This document shows, one piece after another, positions 33,630-39,009 of a stretch of 39,492 nucleotides of DNA (position 1 is its first letter; each line of letters opens with the position of its first letter). The notes beneath the pieces are model-generated. The model made no database searches, had not been told where the DNA came from, and saw only the letters and a list, made by a program, of their open reading frames with translations. This DNA comes from a virus: positions 1-39,492 of the IMG/VR virus record IMGVR_UViG_3300022200_006582; one strand, given 5' to 3'. A program made the position numbers and the translations under genes.

Positions 33630-33974
33630 ATGAGCAAGGAAAACTACTACAAAGACTTGGCAGAGATGTATGCCTACAAAAAGGAAGCTGAATTAAAGCC
33701 ACACAAGCAATTATTATTAGCCAAAGGTGTACTTTATAAGATGGAGGATGAAATGCTCGCATATCGCATTAAAAGTGGCAACAGCGAGAAGATTAATGAG
33801 GTTCAGGATAGACTGAATATTTTATTTGAGTTTGTTGATACTATTTCATCTGTTTTATCAGAAAATACACAACTTAGGCTTTTATTACGAGATGGTATGA
33901 TTGAGCGTTCTAAATTAGAAGATTTACTAATTTCTATTGATAAACAAAATAAATTTGCAAATGAAAATAATTGA
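33630..33974 (+). CDS. Unknown helical protein, 114 aa
   Basis: Starts MSKENYYKDLAEMYAYKKEA; strongly helical and charged, probably coiled coil at residues about 5-55 and 60-105 (EVQDRLNILFEFVDTISSVL). No catalytic motif. It is 2 bases after the helicase gene and overlaps the next gene by 14 bases, so it belongs to the replication operon. A helicase partner, SSB-like adaptor or loader component is possible, but nothing in the sequence decides this. Confidence 0.66.
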   Translation: MSKENYYKDLAEMYAYKKEAELKPHKQLLLAKGVLYKMEDEMLAYRIKSGNSEKINEVQDRLNILFEFVDTISSVLSENTQLRLLLRDGMIERSKLEDLLISIDKQNKFANENN

Positions 33975-34200
33975 AGATAGCATACTTGCTTTTTGCTGGA
34001 AAATACTTGATAAAATTGAAGTAGGAAATAAGATTTTAGTGTCTGATTACGCTAAAAAAGACCCTAAACTATTTATAAATTGCTGTAAATTATACATTGA
34101 TGTTTATGGAAATATGATGTTTAATAAAGATTATACTGAACTTTACAAAGTTTATTCTTTTAAAGAAATTGAAGATAATTTTACGATAATTAAAAAATAA
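33961..34200 (+). CDS. Unknown small protein, 79 aa
   Basis: Start set at ATG 33961 (MKIIEDSILAFCWKILDKIE), 14 bases inside the end of the previous gene; the frame further upstream has no ATG. Residues 1-79 hold a hydrophobic helix-like start, KILVSDYAKKDPKLFINCCK in the middle and a basic end (NFTIIKK). It has four aromatic-rich strands or helices and two adjacent cysteines (NCCK). No family is recognised. Small replication-operon genes like this are common. Confidence 0.6.
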   Translation: MKIIEDSILAFCWKILDKIEVGNKILVSDYAKKDPKLFINCCKLYIDVYGNMMFNKDYTELYKVYSFKEIEDNFTIIKK

Positions 34201-34260
34201 TTTATTGTTTTTATTAATACTTTTATATTTTTATGCTAAAATAGGCGCAAATATTTCTTA

Positions 34261-34596
34261 ATGGCAACAATTAAACAACAATCAAAGTTGATTATAGAAC
34301 ATCCGTTCTTTAAGAATTGCTTAGAAAAGGCAAACAGAGGGGATTTTTCTGACTTTGAAAGATTGTTTATAGAAGTTCAAGCTCATGTATGGGAAAAAGT
34401 AGCTTTAGATGCTTCAAGAGTTTATGGACAATACAGAAGAGCAAATAGTTGTGACATAAAAAAAGAAATAAGGGATATGCCACCACCTGTTGCATTGGAT
34501 TTAAGACTTCCATTTGTAAGAACAGAAACAATTATTATCATAACTGAAATAAAAGAAGAAATTCGATTAACTAATAACCAATTAGTAATATTTTAA
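34261..34596 (+). CDS. Unknown protein, 111 aa
   Basis: Starts MATIKQQSKLIIEHPFFKNC. Residues 20-60 are charged and helical (KANRGDFSDFERLFIEVQAH), then AYGQYRR-type sequence, a DMPPPVALDLRLPF loop and a beta-rich tail (TETIIIITEIKEEIRLTNNQ). No known motif. A weak TACTTTTA box lies at 34218-34225 and an A-rich tract before it, so it may have its own promoter after the previous gene. It is the last protein gene of the rightward block, 4 bases before a structured RNA region. Confidence 0.58.
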   Translation: MATIKQQSKLIIEHPFFKNCLEKANRGDFSDFERLFIEVQAHVWEKVALDASRVYGQYRRANSCDIKKEIRDMPPPVALDLRLPFVRTETIIIITEIKEEIRLTNNQLVIF

Positions 34597-34600
34597 TCAT

Positions 34601-34751
34601 TCCGTATGGTGTCTGAAGAGATTTTAGAACAAGGGTGGTTCTCATAATTCTACCCTTAGTGAAACAAAGGCTTGATTAAAACACTTACCTATCCGAAGGT
34701 TATGAGGAAGCATCTGATACCGTATGCTCCTAAAGTAGATAGGAACGGTAT
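34601..34751 (+). ncRNA. Possible structured RNA with a pseudoknot
   Basis: Two modules are seen. First, AAGGGTGG (34631-34638) pairs with CTACCCTT (34650-34657) around the palindromic loop TTCTCATAATT. Second, CCTATC (34688-34693) pairs with GATAGG (34738-34743). Inside it AGGA and GCAT pair with ATGC and TCCT (34705-34731). The loop of that hairpin carries ATACCGT (34717-34723), which pairs perfectly with ACGGTAT at 34745-34751 beyond the outer stem, forming a pseudoknot. No open frame of note. It precedes the tRNA-like RNA by 4 bases, so both may come from one transcript. No RNA family is recognised. Confidence 0.5.
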
Positions 34752-34755
34752 AAAC

Positions 34756-34863
34756 AGTCAGGTGGCGGAATGGTAGACGCTAATGATATGATAGATGAAT
34801 ATGTCGTGTATATCATGTAAGAGAAAATTATTCATCATGCAGGTTCGAGTCCTGTCCTGACCA
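34756..34863 (+). tRNA. tRNA-like RNA with Leu-type D and T arms but abnormal anticodon region
   Basis: A 7-base acceptor half AGTCAGG (34756-34762) faces CCTGACC (34856-34862), six pairs plus an A-C mismatch at the end. TG and a Leu-type D-arm follow (GCG, GAATGGTAGA, CGC, 34765-34780). The T-arm is GCAGG, TTCGAGT, CCTGT (34839-34855). The 58 bases between have no 5-bp/7-base anticodon arm. Instead ATGATAT (34783-34789) pairs with ATATCAT (34810-34816), and GATGAATA (34794-34801) with TATTCATC (34829-34836), which would interleave as a pseudoknot. It could be a tRNA with an insertion, a degraded tRNA, or a tRNA-mimic RNA. No amino acid is assigned. Confidence 0.5.
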
Positions 34864-34872
34864 CAAACAAGA

Positions 34873-34910
34873 AACCCCAGAGAAATTGGAAAAACTCTGG
34901 GGTTAATTTT
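34873..34910. terminator. Bidirectional terminator between converging blocks
   Basis: AACCCCAGAG (34873-34882) pairs perfectly with CTCTGGGGTT (34895-34904), loop 12 bases, followed by AATTTTT on the plus strand; on the minus strand the stem is followed by TCTTGTTTG. It lies between the rightward block and the leftward block and ends both. A smaller hairpin GTAGT/ACTAC (34914-34927) follows. Confidence 0.8.
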
Positions 34911-34995
34911 TGAGTAGTCCGCACTACCAGACCATTCGATGAAAACACACTAAATCGGCAGAGATGCCAGATAATAGACAAGCAAATATAAAAAC

Positions 34996-35463
34996 TTATT
35001 CTCTATTTTGAAATTTTAATTTAACCTGCTCTTCAGGAAGTGGTAAATGAATACCCAAAAAGTCCATTGCCCATACTCTAACATTATCAGTAAAATCCAT
35101 AAACTCTGTAACAGTTAGTTCTGATGTTCCCCTAACTCTTTCCATAACTTCACCAGTTTCCTTGTCTGCCATTATATCTCCATCTTTGGTAGTAAGTGGA
35201 ACAGTTAGAAATTTCTTCTTTAAAGCTTCTTTAATCTGCTCTAATTGCATACCTGTTTCTTTGGCTATCTCCGATAAGTACAGGTGAAGCAAGTTGTTCT
35301 GCTTTAAACTTCTTTTAGTGTAGTATTTTTCGACAACTATCCATACTCTATCCTTGTGAGTAAAATCTTTCAGGTCATCTAAGAATGATTTTTTGGATAG
35401 GAAATCTAATTTTGGTTTTTCAGGGTCACTTAGGTTTATTATCGCAAGGTTTCTCTTCTGCAT
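34996..35463 (-). CDS. NinB/Orf-like recombination protein
   Basis: 155 aa. RSLKQNNLLHLYLSEIAKET (about residues 51-70) matches the RSxxQN start of the NinB/lambda Orf group, followed by MQLEQIKEALKKKFL and a C-terminal TSELTVTEFMDFTDNVRVWA then MDFLGIHLPLPEE, the family's typical end. Lambda NinB (Orf) is a recombination mediator that binds SSB and single-stranded DNA to help replace RecFOR. It is the last gene of the early leftward block, consistent with a recombination-replication role. The N-terminal ~45 residues look like an added beta portion. Confidence 0.6.
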   Translation of the reverse strand: MQKRNLAIINLSDPEKPKLDFLSKKSFLDDLKDFTHKDRVWIVVEKYYTKRSLKQNNLLHLYLSEIAKETGMQLEQIKEALKKKFLTVPLTTKDGDIMADKETGEVMERVRGTSELTVTEFMDFTDNVRVWAMDFLGIHLPLPEEQVKLKFQNRE

Positions 35464-35476
35464 TTTTAGTGTGTGT

Positions 35477-35758
35477 TTAACAATTCCAATTTCTTAAAGT
35501 TTTATTAATTCTTGCATTTGGGTCTTTAGCTTTTTTAGCAGACGTTAATTTAGCCTTCATTCCTTTCATTCTTGAACAAAATGATTTTCTTCGCTTAGCA
35601 GGTTTACTTCCTGCTTTAAGTTTTGAAGGAGGAGTAGTAACAGCCATCTTTAGCTTACTTTTAGGGTTTTCCTTACGATAAGACGCTACGCCTTTGGCAT
35701 TTAATCCTCCTTTTGGGTCTTTACCCTCTTTTCTTGTCCAAGCAGGTATCTTTGCCAT
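35477..35758 (-). CDS. DUF6321-like very basic protein, 93 aa
   Basis: Starts MAKIPAWTRKEGKDPKGGLN, then GVASYRKENPKSKLK, and ends RRKSFCSRMKGMKAKLTSAK and NARINKTLRNWNC. The pair RRKSFCxRMxGMK and DPNxRINKxLRxWNC is the signature of small basic phage proteins (DUF6321). About a quarter of residues are Lys or Arg. Function is unknown; DNA binding is plausible from charge. It is overlapped at its start by the end of the 74-aa gene (38 bases). Confidence 0.75.
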   Translation of the reverse strand: MAKIPAWTRKEGKDPKGGLNAKGVASYRKENPKSKLKMAVTTPPSKLKAGSKPAKRRKSFCSRMKGMKAKLTSAKKAKDPNARINKTLRNWNC

Positions 35759-35945
35759 ATCTTCTAAATGTTATATTTGGTTTCACTATAATATCTTTGT
35801 GTGTGAATTGCCATAACTCACAAGTGTCGTTAATGATGATGGTATAAATAGTGTCTGTTTCGTGCCCCAGCTCCGTAACCAACCATACCACACCATCACC
35901 ATTAGGAGTTGTAACTTCAAGCCTGTTTTTAGGCTCGTAAATCAT
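35721..35945 (-). CDS. Unknown small protein, 74 aa
   Basis: Starts MIYEPKNRLEVTTPNGDGVV. Residues 10-60 look like a small SH3-like beta barrel: GDGVVWLVTELG, then TIIINDTCELWQFTHKDIIV. The NG-D-G turn and the WxFxxxD spacing resemble SH3-like modules that recognise regulatory or host proteins, but no family is assigned. ATGA overlap with the next upstream gene supports the start. The 38-base overlap with the DUF6321-like gene is larger than usual in this block. Confidence 0.6.
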   Translation of the reverse strand: MIYEPKNRLEVTTPNGDGVVWLVTELGHETDTIYTIIINDTCELWQFTHKDIIVKPNITFRRYGKDTCLDKKRG

Positions 35946-36076
35946 TTATTTTTAGCTTTAATCTTAGCTTCCTGCTTCAGCATAGCCGCAGTAGGTTTCT
36001 TAGGTTTAGCACCAGTAATCTTATTCTGTTTGGCTTTCTCCCTTATATTTTTCCAAAGACTATTTTTCTCTACCAT
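35942..36076 (-). CDS. Tiny basic phage protein, 44 aa
   Basis: A 45-codon frame starting at ATG 36076 (MVEKNSLWKNIREKAKQNKI) and ending AKIKAKNK, with its stop TGA at 35942-35944 overlapping the next start as ATGA. The LWxNIRxKxK start and a KPKKPTAAML middle are shared by tiny basic proteins found next to DUF6321-type genes. Nothing indicates an enzyme; a nucleic acid or host-protein binder is possible. Overlaps on both sides support translation. Confidence 0.65.
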   Translation of the reverse strand: MVEKNSLWKNIREKAKQNKITGAKPKKPTAAMLKQEAKIKAKNK

Positions 36077-36216
36077 TATCTTCCTTGACCTTTATATTTT
36101 TTTAAATAATTCTTAGATGACTTCATTTTGCTTGATTTTGTTTTAGAATGAATATTCGGCCTTGAAACTTTCCCATGCTCAATCTTTTTTACAGATGAAG
36201 AAATAACCTTTGCCAT
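36076..36216 (-). CDS. Tiny basic phage protein, 46 aa
   Basis: 47 codons from ATG 36216 (MAKVISSSVKKIEHGKVSRP) to TAA 36076-36078. The centre and end (SRPNIHSKTKSSKMKSSKNY, then GQGR) match a widespread phage mini-protein pattern (RPxxHxKTKxSKxKxSKNY, GQGR). Both ends overlap neighbours by 1 base. Highly basic; a nucleoid or DNA-binding role would be only a guess. It joins the 44-aa, 93-aa and 107-aa genes as a run of Lys-rich products. Confidence 0.68.
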   Translation of the reverse strand: MAKVISSSVKKIEHGKVSRPNIHSKTKSSKMKSSKNYLKKYKGQGR

Positions 36217-36539
36217 TACTTTTTCTTTAAGGCTTTTTTAATCACATCACTTGCTGAAGTACCGTACATAGGTCGTTCGCCCTTCTTCATTATTGGCTCA
36301 CCAATAGCTTTGCCAAACCCAACTCTTTTCAAGCTATCAACAGATTTCTTTGAAGCTTCACCCTTAGGATATAAACCTACTTTTTGGTCAACAGGCTTTC
36401 TAATTCTCGTTGCAGTAACCTTTACTTCGGGCATCATAACCCTTTTCATTGGCTTTGACTTTGGAACTTCTTTCAATACTGATTTCATTACCTTAACAAG
36501 AGTTCCTTTTTTCGGTGTTTGTTTTTTATCGTTTTTCAT
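36216..36539 (-). CDS. Unknown basic protein, 107 aa
   Basis: Starts MKNDKKQTPKKGTLVKVMKS; Lys-rich throughout, with PEVKVTATRIRKP around residue 38 and YPKGEASKKSVDSLKRVGFG near 56. Low predicted structure at the N-terminus, helical C-terminus (SDVIKKALKKK). No family recognised. It starts 22 bases downstream of a TACATTTG promoter box and is the first of a run of basic genes, so this module is probably switched on together. Confidence 0.6.
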   Translation of the reverse strand: MKNDKKQTPKKGTLVKVMKSVLKEVPKSKPMKRVMMPEVKVTATRIRKPVDQKVGLYPKGEASKKSVDSLKRVGFGKAIGEPIMKKGERPMYGTSASDVIKKALKKK

Positions 36540-36561
36540 TTTAATAATTATAAGTTATAAA

Positions 36562-36592
36562 CAAATGTAACCAACAAAAAACAATTATTTTT
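36562..36592 (-). promoter_or_regulatory. Promoter for the basic-protein module
   Basis: The minus strand has TACATTTG at 36569-36562 (perfect TAnnTTTG) and AAAAA at 36592-36588, exactly 18 bases upstream, overlapping the end of the MazG-like gene. The start at 36539 is 22 bases downstream of the box. Confidence 0.58.
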
Positions 36593-36875
36593 CTTCATGC
36601 TTTATACTTTGAAGCCTGTACTCTAATCGTTCTATCTTTAATTCACGAAATTTAATAGCATTTCCCTTATCAAACATGATATTCATCTGTTCAAGCATAA
36701 TGCCCAAATCCGCAAGCTCTTCATCCATGTGCGCCTGCGTTTCATTAGATGGACTGTTCTTAAAACGCATCACCGCAGCAATACACTCTCCTGCTTCTTC
36801 TATAAACTTATTTACTTGGCTCTCATATCCATAAACATGGATAGCCTCTTTCATTATATCTATTTCTTTTTTCAT
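36585..36875 (-). CDS. MazG-like nucleotide pyrophosphohydrolase
   Basis: 96 aa, a single short MazG-type fold: KFIEEAGECIAAVMRF (about residues 23-38) gives the ExxE motif, and HMDEELADLGIMLEQM (about 49-64) gives the second acidic E-ExxD helix that binds Mg2+. MazG-like enzymes hydrolyse nucleoside triphosphates to monophosphates; phage versions are thought to adjust nucleotide pools or alarmone signalling. Only one domain, so a dimer or tetramer is expected. It is coupled to the upstream gene by a TAATG overlap. Confidence 0.75.
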   Translation of the reverse strand: MKKEIDIMKEAIHVYGYESQVNKFIEEAGECIAAVMRFKNSPSNETQAHMDEELADLGIMLEQMNIMFDKGNAIKFRELKIERLEYRLQSIKHEEK

Positions 36876-37090
36876 TAATTCAAGTTTACATTTTCAGGTA
36901 ATAGTATTTCCTTTTGCGTTTTTGTTATCTTCTGGATTTTATACCCATCACCATTAAGGTCAGAAACAAACTGCTCATTGTCAAATAGCTCCAAATTTTG
37001 TATCTCAACAAGAGCAATCATCTGTCCATCGTAAGAAATTACATAGTACTCTTCTTCTTTGCTCATAGCTTTTTCTGTTGGTGTTTTCAT
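36875..37090 (-). CDS. Unknown small protein, 71 aa
   Basis: Starts MKTPTEKAMSKEEEYYVISY. Mixed alpha/beta and acidic, with ISYDGQMIALVEIQNLELFD then VSDLNGDGYKIQKITKTQKE. No motif known. Coupled to the MazG-like gene by a 1-base overlap and 1 base from the zinc-ribbon gene, so it is part of one operon. Its function cannot be assigned from sequence. Confidence 0.55.
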   Translation of the reverse strand: MKTPTEKAMSKEEEYYVISYDGQMIALVEIQNLELFDNEQFVSDLNGDGYKIQKITKTQKEILLPENVNLN

Positions 37091-37091
37091 A

Positions 37092-37358
37092 TTATGTATA
37101 GCTTACGTTAAAATGATTCCATTTAGGCTTTGCACACTTAGTACATATACCATCCCCTGTTTCACTTACATATCCTGAGCAGATATAAGCATAAGAAGTA
37201 GTATTTGCATTAGTTACCGTAATTGCTGTATTTAAAACACCAATATTTCCTCCACTAAGTGATACCTTTGTCAGAACAGAACATTCACATCTATCCACTT
37301 TTGGAGCATACACCACTAAGCAATTAGGGCATTGCCAACCTATGTTTTCAGTTTTCAT
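37092..37358 (-). CDS. Zinc-ribbon-like small protein, 88 aa
   Basis: Start chosen at ATG 37358 (MKTENIGWQCPNCLVVYAPK), 11 bases before the stop of the upstream gene; a longer frame upstream translates to low-complexity sequence that belongs to another gene. Cysteines are paired as CPNC, then CEC, with CSG and CTKC near the end, so one or two zinc ribbons form around a Val/Thr/Asn-rich beta core. Such proteins are often small phage regulators or structural modules. No DNA-binding helix is seen. Confidence 0.58.
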   Translation of the reverse strand: MKTENIGWQCPNCLVVYAPKVDRCECSVLTKVSLSGGNIGVLNTAITVTNANTTSYAYICSGYVSETGDGICTKCAKPKWNHFNVSYT

Positions 37359-37590
37359 AAACGTTTTTATAATAATCCTTAGCATCTGTATCATCATCAA
37401 CAAACTCATTAGGGTCACCCAAGAGGTTTTGTCCATCAAAATAAGCACCTATGAGTTGCGTTTTTTCAATTTCTTTAGCTTTTTCAAGGTTTTCAAAAAT
37501 AGCGTTTAACGATAGTCCTCCATTACTAATAAAATCTTCCTCGATTTGTTTTTTTAGCCAACTTACTGCTGTCATTTTTTTAATTTCCAT
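37348..37590 (-). CDS. Unknown acidic protein, 80 aa
   Basis: Starts MEIKKMTAVSWLKKQIEEDF; MTAVxWLxxQI near the start and KAKEIEKTQLIGAYFDGQNL in the middle follow a pattern seen in many Bacteroidota phage and prophage mini-genes (LExAKxMEKxQIxxAY). The C-terminus is very acidic (FVDDDTDAKDYYKNVYEN). Mostly helical. Function unknown. It overlaps the zinc-ribbon gene by 11 bases. Confidence 0.62.
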   Translation of the reverse strand: MEIKKMTAVSWLKKQIEEDFISNGGLSLNAIFENLEKAKEIEKTQLIGAYFDGQNLLGDPNEFVDDDTDAKDYYKNVYEN

Positions 37591-37616
37591 AATTATTTAT
37601 TTAGTGTTTAAAATAT

Positions 37617-37943
37617 TTAGCATACTTCCCATAAAGTCGCAGGGGTGCAATGCGCTTTTGCATTTTTCACATTCATAAAACCCTTTCTTTTAATTAATCC
37701 AGATTTTACTGCCCTTACAAATACTCCTCCCCATGCCCTTTGACTTGGTGGATTTTCAACAATCCCATCAGATGCAAGCCTAACATCTTCTGCCATAAAT
37801 TCTTTATTTGATTTAATATAGTTAAGCAAAAACTGATAAGCATAATAAGTCCATTTATTACCATGCTTATCAGCATTTTCCATAGATTGAGCAATTCCAT
37901 TATCCCTCAATTGCCTACCTAAAAATAAATCCAATTGTTCCAT
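37617..37943 (-). CDS. Small conserved phage protein, 108 aa
   Basis: Starts MEQLDLFLGRQLRDNGIAQS. Its middle, YYAYQFLLNYIKSNKEFMAE then VRLASDGIVENPPSQRAWGG, and the end FVRAVKSGLIKRKGF, match a pattern of widespread small phage proteins (RDxGI, FxxxDV, NPPxxRAWGxVFxRAxxxGLI). It looks like a winged-helix or helical-bundle protein with a positively charged end. DNA-binding is possible. 15 bases downstream of the RepL-like gene. Confidence 0.62.
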   Translation of the reverse strand: MEQLDLFLGRQLRDNGIAQSMENADKHGNKWTYYAYQFLLNYIKSNKEFMAEDVRLASDGIVENPPSQRAWGGVFVRAVKSGLIKRKGFMNVKNAKAHCTPATLWEVC

Positions 37944-37958
37944 ACCTTTTTATTTTAA

Positions 37959-38459
37959 TTATATTCCTAATTTTTTATTAGTCAGTACCTTAAAGTTATC
38001 TATTCCACTATTATCAAATATCAGCTTAGCCACAATCCTTTCAATCCTTTTCTTCTGTTCCCCATTAAAAAAGTATTTAGGGTGGACTAAGAACGCTGAC
38101 CTGCTCCCTTGCTTAATAATCAAACCTGATGCACTTAGCTCACCCCACGCCTGTTTAATCGTTTGGTCTGCATATCTAACTCTATCATTTGTTATCATAG
38201 TTATAAAGTCATTAAACGCGCTCCTGCTATCCTCGGTATGATATATAATATTCTTATCGTTCATCTCCTCGCCTAACCAATCCATTAAGTTTCTCGCACA
38301 AGGACTCAACCCTGCCAATAAATACAAACAGTTATGAAACCTTTTGGTATGGCTTAACTCAACCTTCTCACCATGAATATCATTAACCTTAATACATTCA
38401 TTCTCATCAAAGTGCCAACCCGATATGTAATTTAATATTTCCTTTCTTTTCTTCGCCAT
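37959..38459 (-). CDS. RepL/winged-helix-like replication or regulatory protein, 166 aa
   Basis: First gene of the leftward early block. Residues about 45-140 form a winged-helix region: LYLLAGLSPCARNLMDWLGE, RSAFNDFITMITNDRVRYAD (helices) and QTIKQAWGELSASGLI (recognition helix), then a wing with SRSAFLVHPKYFFNGEQKKR. The hairpin ending in NPKYFFKG is typical of RepL-like plasmid initiators. Such proteins bind iterons at an origin or repress their own gene. Upstream are three 19-bp repeats, one overlapping its promoter, so autoregulation or origin binding is likely. Distant relation only. Confidence 0.6.
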   Translation of the reverse strand: MAKKRKEILNYISGWHFDENECIKVNDIHGEKVELSHTKRFHNCLYLLAGLSPCARNLMDWLGEEMNDKNIIYHTEDSRSAFNDFITMITNDRVRYADQTIKQAWGELSASGLIIKQGSRSAFLVHPKYFFNGEQKKRIERIVAKLIFDNSGIDNFKVLTNKKLGI

Positions 38460-38484
38460 TAGTTTATAACTTCTATATACTATT

Positions 38485-38602
38485 AGTATCTACACAGCAA
38501 ACTTACAGTATTTATTTAACAATACCAAAAGTATTTTTTAAAATATATTAGACAATAGTTAGTATCCCCACAGCATACTGGTCAGTATACCCACAGTATA
38601 CT
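38485..38602. repeat. Three 19-bp iteron-like repeats
   Basis: Copies are at 38485-38503, 38561-38579 and 38584-38602 (AGTATCTACACAGCAAACT, AGTATCCCCACAGCATACT, AGTATACCCACAGTATACT). Copies 2 and 3 differ at 2 positions, copies 1 and 2 at 3. Each is a partial palindrome (AGTAT ... ATACT). Copy 1 overlaps the -7 box (38498-38505) of the leftward promoter. They lie 26-143 bases upstream of the RepL-like gene and probably are its binding sites. Confidence 0.72.
38498..38529 (-). promoter_or_regulatory. Canonical Bacteroidota promoter for the leftward early block
   Basis: The minus strand has TTTG at 38529-38526, 20 bases, then TAAGTTTG at 38505-38498, matching TTTG-N19/20-TAnnTTTG. It lies 39 bases upstream of the RepL-like start and overlaps repeat copy 1 (38485-38503). 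Confidence 0.65.
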
Positions 38603-39005
38603 AACTTTTAGCTAACTGCTTGATAATCAGTAACAACACCTAAAAATCTCCCTTAACAATACTTTATTTTTTAAGGAGTAAACTTAACTCTTCCACAAAA
38701 AACAGCTACATCGCACGCATACGCACCCACAAATAGTACATAACCATACCACCACTCACAAAACGGGGTACACCCAATACACAAACAGGGGTAGGCTTAA
38801 CGGGGTACTTTATAGATACCACATATAGCTTTAACGAGGTTATACATATCCTCGTAACGGGGACTATCACCGCTCGCCCAACCTCAACACGCGCCGAAAA
38901 GAAACGCTTTCACCAGACCGCCGTACCCTAAAACATCCAGACAGACCAGCACAACACCCAGCCAAAACCGCCAACAATCAGACAAAACGAAATCGGAAAG
39001 CCTTA
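38603..39005. other. Non-coding A/C-skewed, GC-richer control region with AACGGGGTAC-type repeats
   Basis: About 400 bases without a plausible gene. From about 38690 the plus strand is mostly A and C and richer in GC than the rest of the window. The motif AACGGGGTAC recurs at 38762-38771 and 38799-38808, with variants ACAGGGGTAG at 38785-38794 and AACGGGGACT at 38856-38865. ACGAGG (38834-38839) pairs with CCTCGT (38850-38855) as a hairpin between copies. It lies next to iteron-like repeats and a RepL-like gene, so an origin or packaging/control site is a reasonable candidate. Confidence 0.5.
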
Positions 39006-39009
39006 ACGC

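Noticed and set aside
34631-34657. Hairpin after the 111-aa gene as a terminator
   Set aside because: Stable 8-bp stem but no T run follows (it continues AGTGAAAC); treated as part of the structured RNA region.
34756-34863. tmRNA or ordinary tRNA-Leu
   Set aside because: The D-arm is a normal Leu-type arm, unlike tmRNA; but a 5-bp/7-base anticodon arm cannot be formed, so an ordinary tRNA-Leu is not supported either.
38485-38632. CRISPR array
   Set aside because: Only three short partial palindromes with unequal spacing (76 and 23 bases); no spacer-like structure and no cas genes.
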